A stretch of 8,190 nucleotides of DNA from Oscillospiraceae bacterium (lineage in GTDB: Bacteria > Bacillota > Clostridia > Oscillospirales > Ruminococcaceae), in the NCBI GenBank assembly GCA_031285945.1, contig JAITVF010000135.1, positions 1 to 8,190 of the forward strand. Direction: 5' to 3'. Within the stretch, counting starts at the first letter, position 1. Each line of letters starts with the position of its first letter. Shown here piece after piece: positions 1 to 6,263 of this stretch. The translations under genes and the position numbers were made by a program. The notes beneath the pieces were generated by a model that saw only the letters and a list, made by a program, of their open reading frames with translations, searched no databases and was not told where the DNA came from.

Positions 1-609
1 GAGCTCTTTGCCGACAGCTGCTTTCGGCTTGCGCAAAGCCGCTCCGGACGCCGCCTGGACGGAAAGAAAATGGTGACGCTGGGGGGGAAGAGCATAAGCG
101 TTTGCTGCTACGACTTTTACCGCAAAATTTTTACCGAGCGCTCAAAGGCTTACCCCGACATAGAGCTCAGCTTTAATCAGGTGGACGCGCTGGCCGAGCA
201 TATCATCAAGGATCCCGACCGATTTGACGTCATTGCCTGCGAAAATATGATAGGCGACATAATAGGCGACATAGGCGCCTACTTAACCGGCGGCATGGGC
301 GTTACGCCTACCGCCGACGTGGGCGGGGTAACGCCCATGTTCCGGCCCAACCACGGCACCTTTCCCAGAGCCGCCGGCAAGGACTTTGCCAACCCCTTCG
401 CCGCCATTCTAACGGCGCGGCTTCTGATGGAGACCGTGGGCAACGACAGGAAGGACGAGGCTCTTTTAAAGGGCGCTGAGCTCATACTAAAGGCAATGGA
501 GCACAACATAAAGACCGGAGGCCCGAGAACCCGGGATATGGGCGGAGCGGCTGGAACGCGGGAGGCCGCGAAAGCGGTTCTTGACGCGATGGAAAAAGTA
601 AAATTATAA
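1..609 (+). CDS. Isocitrate/isopropylmalate dehydrogenase family protein, 3' part only
   Basis: The frame is open from the first base of the window, so the N-terminal half of the gene lies outside; 202 codons and the stop are visible. Family members oxidise and decarboxylate a 2-hydroxy acid (isocitrate, isopropylmalate, homoisocitrate, tartrate) with NAD(P) and a divalent metal, in the cytoplasm. Counting from the first visible codon, the expected C-terminal landmarks are present: a Lys at the catalytic-lysine position (K30), the subunit-partner Asp (D62), the metal-binding block NMIGDIIGD (82-90) with both Asp residues, and HGTFPRAAG followed by ANP (118-132), equivalent to HGSAPDIAG..ANP. 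The cofactor loop is unusual: Arg replaces the Glu of EPvHG and Arg replaces the Asp of GSAPD, so neither substrate nor cofactor can be assigned. The ATG at base 70 is internal and not the start, since homology continues upstream of it. The M24 gene follows after 19 bases, probably in the same operon. Confidence 0.87.
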   Translation, partial: ELFADSCFRLAQSRSGRRLDGKKMVTLGGKSISVCCYDFYRKIFTERSKAYPDIELSFNQVDALAEHIIKDPDRFDVIACENMIGDIIGDIGAYLTGGMGVTPTADVGGVTPMFRPNHGTFPRAAGKDFANPFAAILTARLLMETVGNDRKDEALLKGAELILKAMEHNIKTGGPRTRDMGGAAGTREAAKAVLDAMEKVKL

Positions 610-628
610 TTATAGAAGGAGAATTATC

Positions 629-1804
629 ATGGTAACAATCGAGACAGGCGTACGCTATCAGGGCAGGCCCTCAAAAGAAGAGATGGCGCGTCGCCACGCG
701 CTGGCAGTCGCTTTTATGAAGGAGCGGGGGCTTGATTATCTCGTCATGCAGGCCAACGAAGGGGTTATGTGCGAAAAGGTGCGCTGGTTCTGCGAGATAC
801 GCAGCGTTCATTACACCTATGTCCTCTTCGATAAAGAGGGCGCGCTTTCTATGATCAGTCACGGCGCCGAGGGCGGCAAGGCGCTTGGCTGGGACGTGGG
901 CCTGACCAATAACATAGCCGTTCCCGTATTTAACAACGCGGCCTACGGCGATTCCTTCGCCGCCGACAAGGCTGTGGGCATTATGAAAAAGACGGGCTGC
1001 GAAAAAATCGGCTTCCTCAACCTGAACCTCATAACCACCGGCTTTTATCTGGGTCTGCTCAAGGGCTTGCCCGGCGCGGAGGCGCTGGACGTAACCGACG
1101 AGTTCGACTACCTGGTGGCGGTAAAATCGGACGAGGAGCTGCGTATGCTCGAGGAGGCCTGCGTCATGCACGACAGGGCGGCCGAGGCTATTCCCGCCCT
1201 CCTATACGCGGGAAGGCTGGAGCGGGAGTTTGGCGCCGACCTTTACCGGCTGGCCGTGCTGATGGCGGCCGACGAGTATCTGCCCAACATAGCCGTGGGC
1301 TCTTCTAAAATGCAGGGGCCCATGTATAACCTGCACTTCCAGAACAAGATTATAGAGGCGGGCGACGTACTGAACATACTCTTTGAGGTGCCCACCATCA
1401 CCGGCTACTACTCCGACCTGCACCGCTACTACAGCATGGGCAGCCCCGCCCCCGAAATGCTCGAGGTTCACGAGGGCGCAGAAAAGCTTCAGGACTATAT
1501 AGCCTCGCTCTGCAAGCCCGGCGTAAAGTCCTGCGATATCTTCGCCGAGAGCAACCGATGGCTCAAGGACAACGGTTTTGCCCCCGAGGTGCGCCTGTGC
1601 GGCCACGGGCAGGGCTACGGGCTGGTTGAGCGCCCGTATTTCGACGCCTACGATCAGATGATACTAAAGGAGAATATGTACCTGGCTATTCACGCCACGG
1701 TAGGCAAGGGCAACGCCTCGGTTTGCCCGAGCGACAATTACGTAGTCACAAAAGAAGGCGCAAAGCGTATGACCGGATACCGGCGCGGGCTGATTCGCGT
1801 CTGA
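629..1804 (+). CDS. M24 (creatinase / Xaa-Pro peptidase fold) protein with degenerate metal site
   Basis: This 391-residue cytoplasmic protein has an N-terminal creatinase-like domain (about 15-140) and a C-terminal pita-bread domain (about 168-385). The fold is marked by GDVLNI (245-250), GYYSD (259-263), KPG (296-298), GHGQGYGLVERP (325-336) and DNYVVTKEG (369-377). In metal-dependent M24 enzymes five residues (Asp, Asp, His, Glu, Glu) hold two metals. By eye alignment only D263 and H326 are kept; the first Asp is F252/E253, the first Glu is H355 and the second Glu is S368. The second His of the GHG..HE motif is V333. H236, matching the conserved His before the GD motif, is kept. The protein therefore resembles the metal-free creatinase branch or another non-peptidase subgroup more than a true aminopeptidase. 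Its substrate is unknown. The start is supported by AAGGAG at 616-621, seven bases before the ATG. The upstream dehydrogenase gene is probably co-transcribed. Confidence 0.88.
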   Translation: MVTIETGVRYQGRPSKEEMARRHALAVAFMKERGLDYLVMQANEGVMCEKVRWFCEIRSVHYTYVLFDKEGALSMISHGAEGGKALGWDVGLTNNIAVPVFNNAAYGDSFAADKAVGIMKKTGCEKIGFLNLNLITTGFYLGLLKGLPGAEALDVTDEFDYLVAVKSDEELRMLEEACVMHDRAAEAIPALLYAGRLEREFGADLYRLAVLMAADEYLPNIAVGSSKMQGPMYNLHFQNKIIEAGDVLNILFEVPTITGYYSDLHRYYSMGSPAPEMLEVHEGAEKLQDYIASLCKPGVKSCDIFAESNRWLKDNGFAPEVRLCGHGQGYGLVERPYFDAYDQMILKENMYLAIHATVGKGNASVCPSDNYVVTKEGAKRMTGYRRGLIRV

Positions 1805-1863
1805 GTCTGGCCCGGCCACCGCCCCTATAGCAATTGATTCCCTCTATTTACCCCGGTTACCCC

Positions 1864-1892
1864 GGCGTTCCCCGCTGGAAGCGGTGAACGCC
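1864..1892. repeat. Intergenic hairpin 1
   Basis: GGCGTTC (1864-1870) pairs with GAACGCC (1886-1892). After one C/T mismatch, five further pairs (1872-1876 with 1880-1884) close a three-base loop. No T tract follows, so it is not a standard terminator by itself. It could be the first of several folds at the 3' end of the M24 transcript, or part of a dispersed intergenic palindrome. Confidence 0.6.
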
Positions 1893-1909
1893 CACGGAGT
1901 TATACGGGT

Positions 1910-1930
1910 TTCTCCCATTCAGGGGGAGAA
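1910..1930. repeat. Intergenic hairpin 2
   Basis: TTCTCCC (1910-1916) pairs perfectly with GGGAGAA (1924-1930) across a seven-base loop. The sequence after it (CACAGTTCATTTTATTT) is T-rich, but the T tract is about ten bases away, so terminator function is uncertain. Confidence 0.5.
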
Positions 1931-1960
1931 GCACAGTTCATTTTATTTCTATATCTTAAG

Positions 1961-1999
1961 ACAATGCGCACTCCGCTTTGCGGGGGGGCGCATTGTTTT
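1961..1999 (+). terminator. Probable terminator of the dehydrogenase-M24 operon
   Basis: ACAATGCGC (1961-1969) pairs perfectly with GCGCATTGT (1988-1996). An inner stem, CCGC (1973-1976) with GCGG (1980-1983), closes a TTT loop. The outer arm runs into TTTTCTT. The stem is long and GC-rich at its base-proximal part, the T tract is short and interrupted, and the next gene's own promoter lies 160 bases downstream. Together these suit an intrinsic terminator ending the upstream transcript. Confidence 0.65.
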
Positions 2000-2000
2000 C

Positions 2001-2020
2001 TTATGCAATGCACTGCATAA
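2001..2020. promoter_or_regulatory. Near-perfect 20-bp palindrome, possible operator
   Basis: TTATGCA (2001-2007) and TGCATAA (2014-2020) are perfect inverted arms, and the centre TGCA (2009-2012) is itself palindromic. Only the pair of bases 2008 and 2013 breaks the symmetry, so 18 of 20 positions are symmetric. It directly follows the T tract of the terminator-like hairpin and lies about 138 bases upstream of the -35 box. It could be a dimeric regulator's binding site. No regulator gene is visible in the window and the motif was not matched to a known one. Confidence 0.4.
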
Positions 2021-2158
2021 TTATACACACAAGATAATGCTTTAATGCGCTGAGATTTACTTTAGTCTGTTAATAATTCCTTTATCAGACAGAAATATTA
2101 TCGCGCTTTGGATTCTATTCCGACGATTTTTACCTGTTTATTTTATGCAAAAACAACA

Positions 2159-2187
2159 TTGACAAACTCTTATCACATCGGTATAGT
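2159..2187 (+). promoter_or_regulatory. Sigma-A type promoter of the ABC importer operon
   Basis: A perfect -35 box TTGACA (2159-2164) is separated by exactly 17 bases from TATAGT (2182-2187), which matches the -10 consensus at five of six positions. Transcription would start near 2194, leaving a leader of roughly 57 bases before the TTG start at 2252. The position also shows that the coding frame cannot sensibly begin upstream at 2108. Confidence 0.8.
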
Positions 2188-2239
2188 TAATATGTTAGAT
2201 TTTGGCATCCGTATTTTGTCAAAAAAATTACAAAACAAT

Positions 2240-2254
2240 GGAGGTAACAGCTTG
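2240..2254 (+). promoter_or_regulatory. Ribosome binding site fixing a TTG start
   Basis: GGAGG (2240-2244) lies seven bases before TTG at 2252-2254. The codons that follow encode a textbook lipoprotein signal peptide. An ATG at 2238 overlaps this site but is in another frame and stops after five codons. Confidence 0.85.
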
Positions 2255-3535
2255 AAGAAGGTAACATCACTGGTAATAGCGACATTGTTGGTCCTGGGTC
2301 TTGCGGCGTGCGGCAACGTATCCGTTGGTTCGCAGGCTCCCCCGGCCCCCGCGCAGTCTCCCGCGGCTACCACAGATCCCGCCGCTCCCACAGATCCCGC
2401 CGATGGCGACGCGGCCCCCGCCGTTGGCCACATTGGCATCGTAACCGGCACCATTTCCCAGTCCGAAGACGAACAGCGCGGCGCTGAAGCGTTCCTCGCC
2501 GAATACGGCGACGCGGACTCGGGCGGAATTGTTCGCCATGTTAACTATCCCGACAACTTTATGGCCGAGCAGGAAACCACCATCTCCCAGATCGTCGGTC
2601 TCGCCGACGACCCCGACATGAAGGCAATTATCGTCAACCAGGGCATTCCCGGAACTGTCGCAGCCTTTAAGCGAATCCGTGAAATGCGCCCCGACATCCT
2701 ACTTATCTCGGGCGAATCGCAAGAAGACCCCAGCATGATCGAAGAAGTGGCCGATCTCGTTATTAACGCCGACAACATCAAGCGCGGCTACCTCATCGCG
2801 GCGGCAGCCCAGAAGATGGGCGCAAAAACCTTTGTGCACATCTCCTTCCCCCGCCACATGAGCATCGAGCTTCTTTCCCGCAGAAGGAACATTCTCGAAG
2901 AGGCCTGCAAGGATCTCGGCCTTGAGTTCGCCTTTGAGACCGCTCCCGACCCCACCAGCGACGTTGGCGTTCCCGGCGCGCAGCAGTTCATCCTTGAGCA
3001 AATGCCCGCTTGGGTTGAGAAGTACGGCGCCGACACCGCCTTCTTCTGCACAAACGACGCCCACACAGAGCCCCTTCTCAAGCAGGTCGCCGCTCTTGGC
3101 GCCATGTTTGTAGAGGCCGACCTTCCCTCGCCCATCATGGGCTATCCCGGCGCCTTCGGCATCGATCTGACCAACGAAGCTGGCGACTGGCCGGCGATCC
3201 TCAAAAAGGTTGAGGAAGTCGTGGTTGAAAACGGCGGCACCGGCAGAATGGGTACCTGGGCTTACTCCTACGGCTACACCTCCACCGCCGCCCTGGCCGA
3301 GTTCGGCAAGCGCGTAACCGATGGCGAGGCCGATATCGGCTCCTTTGAGGACCTGATGGCCTGCTACGAAAAGTACACCCCCGGCGCAAGCTGGAACGGC
3401 TCCTATTATGTGGACGCCGAGGGCGTGGAGAAGACCAACCACGTACTGCTTTATCAGGATACTTACGTGTTCGGCCAGGGCTATCTCGGCATGACCGACG
3501 TGGAAGTGCCCGAAAAGTACCTGACAATCAAATAG
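2252..3535 (+). CDS. DUF3798 family substrate-binding lipoprotein of an ABC importer
   Basis: The protein has 427 residues from the TTG start. Residues 1-20 are a lipoprotein signal peptide (KK, a hydrophobic core, then LAAC with the lipidated Cys at 20). A low-complexity Pro/Ala/Thr/Asp linker (23-58) follows, and then a periplasmic-binding-protein-like domain from HIGIVTG (60-66) to the end. Recalled DUF3798 hallmarks include IGIVTGT.SQSEDE, YPDNFM.EQETTISQIV, a DDPD.KAIIV segment, FVH.SFPRHMSIELL, APDPT and GDWPAILKK. The protein should sit outside the membrane, anchored by lipid, and deliver a ligand to the permeases encoded downstream. The ligand is not known from the sequence. Codon use is strongly C-ending, with one ATA, in contrast to the following genes. 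The linker DNA holds two 18-bp-period repeats (2371-2402) encoding TDPA twice. An alternative placement among BMP-type or ribose-type binding proteins is less likely. Confidence 0.88.
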   Translation: MKKVTSLVIATLLVLGLAACGNVSVGSQAPPAPAQSPAATTDPAAPTDPADGDAAPAVGHIGIVTGTISQSEDEQRGAEAFLAEYGDADSGGIVRHVNYPDNFMAEQETTISQIVGLADDPDMKAIIVNQGIPGTVAAFKRIREMRPDILLISGESQEDPSMIEEVADLVINADNIKRGYLIAAAAQKMGAKTFVHISFPRHMSIELLSRRRNILEEACKDLGLEFAFETAPDPTSDVGVPGAQQFILEQMPAWVEKYGADTAFFCTNDAHTEPLLKQVAALGAMFVEADLPSPIMGYPGAFGIDLTNEAGDWPAILKKVEEVVVENGGTGRMGTWAYSYGYTSTAALAEFGKRVTDGEADIGSFEDLMACYEKYTPGASWNGSYYVDAEGVEKTNHVLLYQDTYVFGQGYLGMTDVEVPEKYLTIK

Positions 3536-3552
3536 GGCTAACGACATATTTC

Positions 3553-3593
3553 GCCAAAAATATCCGCCTGCTATGCGGGCGGATATTTTTGGC
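3553..3593 (+). terminator. Strong hairpin between binding-protein and ATPase genes (attenuator or mRNA stabiliser)
   Basis: CCAAAAATATCCGCC (3554-3568) pairs perfectly with GGCGGATATTTTTGG (3578-3592). G3553-C3593 extends it outward, and T3569-G3577 and G3570-C3576 extend it inward, leaving a five-base loop (3571-3575). The T tract lies inside the 3' arm instead of after it, so this may be a leaky terminator or a block to 3' exonucleases. Either would give more binding protein than transporter. The ATPase ribosome binding site starts just after the stem. Confidence 0.75.
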
Positions 3594-3611
3594 CGGTGAG
3601 GTGAGAAACGG

Positions 3612-5228
3612 ATGGCAGAGGACAATATAATGCTGAAGCTGACAGGCGTAGGCAAAAAATTTGATGACGTCGCGGTCCTTAAGGACGTAAACTTTACCCT
3701 CGAAAAAGGGCAGATAATGGGGCTGGTAGGGGAAAACGGCGCCGGAAAATCCACCCTGATGCGCATTATTTTCGGGATGAACGTAATAGCCGAAACCGGC
3801 GGGTATGACGGCGAGGTTTTTTTTGACGGCAATAAGGCCGCATTTACCTCTCCCCAGGACGCGCTTAAGGCGGGAATAGGCATGGTTCACCAGGAGTTTT
3901 CCCTCATCCCCGGCTTTACTACGACGGAAAACATTCTGCTGAATATGGAAAAAACCAAGCCCAACGTTATCTCAAAGGTTTTTGGGAAAACTCTTGAGAC
4001 GCTCGATATGCCCAAAATGCGCGAGAGGGCCGCCCACGCCTTCCAAACTCTGGGGGTAAATCTTTCGACGGACGAGCTCGTATCCGAAATGCCGGTGGGC
4101 CACAAGCAATTTATCGAGATCGCCCGCGAAATCGACCGCGAGCACGTAAAAATGCTGGTGCTCGACGAACCCACCGCCGTTCTGACCGAGAGCGAGGCGG
4201 AAATTTTGCTTGCGGCTATGCGCAAGATCGCCGAAATGGGAATATCCATAATATTTATTTCGCACAGGCTTGCCGAGATTACCTCGGTCTGCGATAAAAT
4301 CGTTGTGCTGCGCGACGGCGTTGTGGTAGTGGAAAATTCCACCGCGGGGGTAAGCGTACACCAGATAGCAGACTGGATGGTTGGGCGCGAAAGCTCCGCG
4401 GATGCCGTGGCCGCGAAACGGCACGAAGAGAAGGGCCCATCCGGCTCCGACTTTGTTTTCGAGGTCAAAAACCTTTGGGTCGATATGCCGGGCGAAACCG
4501 TTCGCGACGTAAGCTTTAAGGTCCGCCGGGGTGAAATCTTTGGGATAGGCGGTCTTGCGGGCCACGGCAAGCTGGGAGTGCCCAACGGGATAATGGGTCT
4601 TTCCCCGGCGGGCGGTATTGTCAGCTTCGACGGCAAGGAGGTATCCCTTAATTCGCCCATATCCGCCCTTAACGGCGGGCTGGCCTTCGTTTCGGAGGAC
4701 AGGCGCGGCGTGGGGCTTCTTCTCGACGAGCCCATAGACTGGAATATCTGCTTTAACGCAATGCAGGTGCAGGGCAAGTTCCTCAAAAAGGTGCTGGGCG
4801 TTGTACCAATCCGGGACGAAAAGGCGATGTCCGCCTGCGCGAGGCAATACATAGAGGAGCTCAGCATAAAGTGCACCGGCGAAAAGCAGCTGGTAAAGCA
4901 GCTTTCGGGCGGCAACCAGCAAAAGATCTGCCTTGCCAAGGCGTTTGCCCTTTCGCCCTCCTTCCTTATAGTGGCCGAGCCTACCCGCGGAATTGACGTG
5001 GGCGCAAAGCAGCTGGTCCTTGAGGCGCTGCGCCGCTACAACAGGGAGAACGGCACCACGATTCTGATGATATCGTCCGAGCTCGAGGAGCTCAGGCAGA
5101 CCTGCGACCGCATCGCGATTATATGCGAGGGCAAAATCGCGGGCGTGCGCGCGCCGGAAACCAACGCAGTTGATTTTGGACTGCTTATGTCCGGTGAAAT
5201 TCGCGACGACGTGGAGGAAACGGCATGA
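3612..5228 (+). CDS. Tandem-domain ABC importer ATPase (ribose/nucleoside type)
   Basis: This 538-residue ATPase carries two nucleotide-binding domains, as in RbsA/MglA and BMP-type importers. Domain 1 (about 7-250) has Walker A GENGAGKST (40-48), the Q-loop Gln at Q94, Walker B MLVLDEP (181-187) and the switch His H218, but a weak signature, MPVGHKQ (160-166). Domain 2 (about 280-525) has a degenerate Walker A, GLAGHGKLG (314-322), a perfect signature LSGGNQQK (431-438), Walker B VAEPTRG (454-460), and Ser489 where the switch His is expected. One composite ATP site (Walker motifs of domain 1 with the signature of domain 2) therefore looks competent and the other impaired, which is common in this family. 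The ATG at 3612 is preceded by the purine-rich GGTGAGGTGAG (3595-3605). The stop overlaps the start of permease 1. Unlike the gene before it, about 17 of its Ile codons are ATA. Confidence 0.95.
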   Translation: MAEDNIMLKLTGVGKKFDDVAVLKDVNFTLEKGQIMGLVGENGAGKSTLMRIIFGMNVIAETGGYDGEVFFDGNKAAFTSPQDALKAGIGMVHQEFSLIPGFTTTENILLNMEKTKPNVISKVFGKTLETLDMPKMRERAAHAFQTLGVNLSTDELVSEMPVGHKQFIEIAREIDREHVKMLVLDEPTAVLTESEAEILLAAMRKIAEMGISIIFISHRLAEITSVCDKIVVLRDGVVVVENSTAGVSVHQIADWMVGRESSADAVAAKRHEEKGPSGSDFVFEVKNLWVDMPGETVRDVSFKVRRGEIFGIGGLAGHGKLGVPNGIMGLSPAGGIVSFDGKEVSLNSPISALNGGLAFVSEDRRGVGLLLDEPIDWNICFNAMQVQGKFLKKVLGVVPIRDEKAMSACARQYIEELSIKCTGEKQLVKQLSGGNQQKICLAKAFALSPSFLIVAEPTRGIDVGAKQLVLEALRRYNRENGTTILMISSELEELRQTCDRIAIICEGKIAGVRAPETNAVDFGLLMSGEIRDDVEETA

Positions 5229-6259
5229 GCAACGTAAACGCCCTGGTCAAAAATGTGGGCCTGCCGCGCATTATCATTGCGATGTTTTTGCTTTTGATGT
5301 TCTGCGCGGGCCCTTTCTTCGGCATTCCCACCGATACCTCCGTCGACGACGTTCTTGTCCGCTTTGGCATGAACGGGGTTCTTGTCCTTTCCATGATCCC
5401 GATGATCCAATCGGGCTGCGGGCTCAATTTCGGCGTACCTGTAGGCGTGGTAGCGGGAGCCCTGGGCGCGGTGCTCAGCCTTGAGCTCAACCTCACAGGC
5501 CCGCTGGGAATACTTGTAGCCATAATCTTCGGTCTTTTCTTCGGCGCCGTTTTTGGATTTGGCTACGGGCTAATCCTAAACAGGGTAAAGGGCGACGAGA
5601 TGATCATCGCCACCTATGTGGGATTTTCCATGACATACTTTATGTGCATGATGTGGATATCCCTTCCCTTCCAGAACCCGTCCAGCCTCACTGGCTACGG
5701 CGGCGAGGGGCTCAGGGTTACAATCAGCGTGCAGGATTATTGGGGCGGGCAGCTCAGCGAACTGCTCAAGATTCCTATTTCGAGCCACCTGGTCATACCC
5801 ACGGGGATGCTGCTCTTCTTTGCGCTTATGTGCTTTTTGATGTGGGGCTTCTTCAAGACCAAGGTCGGAACGGCCATAACCGCCGTTGGCTCCAACCCCG
5901 AATTTGCCAGAGCCTCGGGAATCAGCGTGGATAAAATGCGCCTTATCTCGGTCGTTGTATCCACCATGGTCGCCGCCGTGGGCATAATCGTTTATGAGCA
6001 GAGCTTCGGGTTCATACAGCTTTACGACGCTCCCAGGGCCTTTGCCTTCCCCTCTGTGGCGGCGATACTGCTTGGCGGGGCTTCGATTAACAAGGCTAAC
6101 ATTACAAACGTTATCGTGGGCACAATCCTCTTTCAGGGCATGCTTACCCTGACACCCGCAGTTATTAACAGCGCCATTCAGATAGACGCTTCCGAAATGG
6201 TGCGTATAATCGTTTCTAACGGCATGATCGTTTATGCCCTTACGAGAAAGGCGAGGTAG
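5225..6259 (+). CDS. ABC importer permease 1 (BPD_transp_2 family)
   Basis: This 344-residue, very hydrophobic integral membrane protein has roughly eight to nine predicted helices, the first at about 13-33. The GLNFG motif (66-70) follows the second hydrophobic segment. The cytoplasmic coupling loop is visible as KTKVGTAITAVGSNPEFA (211-228) followed by RASGISVDK (229-237), the region that docks on the ATPase in ribose-type importers. The start codon overlaps the ATPase stop (ATGA at 5225-5228) and GGAGG (5213-5217) sits upstream inside the ATPase gene, so translation is coupled. It would form the translocation pore with the product of the next gene, which is a distant paralogue. The substrate cannot be told from the sequence. 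Confidence 0.93.
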   Translation: MSNVNALVKNVGLPRIIIAMFLLLMFCAGPFFGIPTDTSVDDVLVRFGMNGVLVLSMIPMIQSGCGLNFGVPVGVVAGALGAVLSLELNLTGPLGILVAIIFGLFFGAVFGFGYGLILNRVKGDEMIIATYVGFSMTYFMCMMWISLPFQNPSSLTGYGGEGLRVTISVQDYWGGQLSELLKIPISSHLVIPTGMLLFFALMCFLMWGFFKTKVGTAITAVGSNPEFARASGISVDKMRLISVVVSTMVAAVGIIVYEQSFGFIQLYDAPRAFAFPSVAAILLGGASINKANITNVIVGTILFQGMLTLTPAVINSAIQIDASEMVRIIVSNGMIVYALTRKAR

Positions 6260-6263
6260 CGCT

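Larger units (their letters stand above)
1805..2251. other. Gene-free control region between two plus-strand operons
   Basis: This 447-base stretch has no credible gene. Its first half is GC-rich and holds three hairpins (1864-1892, 1910-1930, 1961-1996), the last resembling a terminator for the upstream gene pair. Its second half is AT-rich and holds a 20-bp palindrome (2001-2020), a sigma-A type promoter (2159-2187), and the leader and ribosome binding site of the binding-protein gene. A TTG-initiated frame starting at 2108 runs into the lipoprotein gene, but it crosses the promoter and puts 48 unrelated residues before a normal signal peptide, so it is not counted as coding. Confidence 0.8.

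Noticed and set aside
70..609. A complete 179-residue gene starting at the ATG at 70
   Set aside because: The frame is open to the window edge and homology to the dehydrogenase family continues upstream of 70, so the gene is truncated by the window and does not start there.
2065..2090. Inverted repeat GTCTG/CAGAC
   Set aside because: Five-base arms with a 16-base gap in AT-rich DNA are expected by chance.
2214..2235. Inverted repeat TTTTGT/ACAAAA just before the ribosome binding site of the lipoprotein gene
   Set aside because: The arms are short and made almost only of A and T in an A-rich leader. It could be an operator, but nothing beyond composition supports it.
2371..2402. 18-bp-period direct repeat inside the lipoprotein gene
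   Set aside because: It encodes TDPA twice within the low-complexity linker and is common slippage-type variation in lipoprotein linkers, so it was noted only in the gene entry.
2699..3883. A 394-codon open frame on the minus strand across the binding-protein and ATPase genes
   Set aside because: It is antisense to two genes with clear family motifs, shows no domain of its own and crosses the intergenic hairpin. Long antisense frames are expected in GC-rich DNA with biased third positions.
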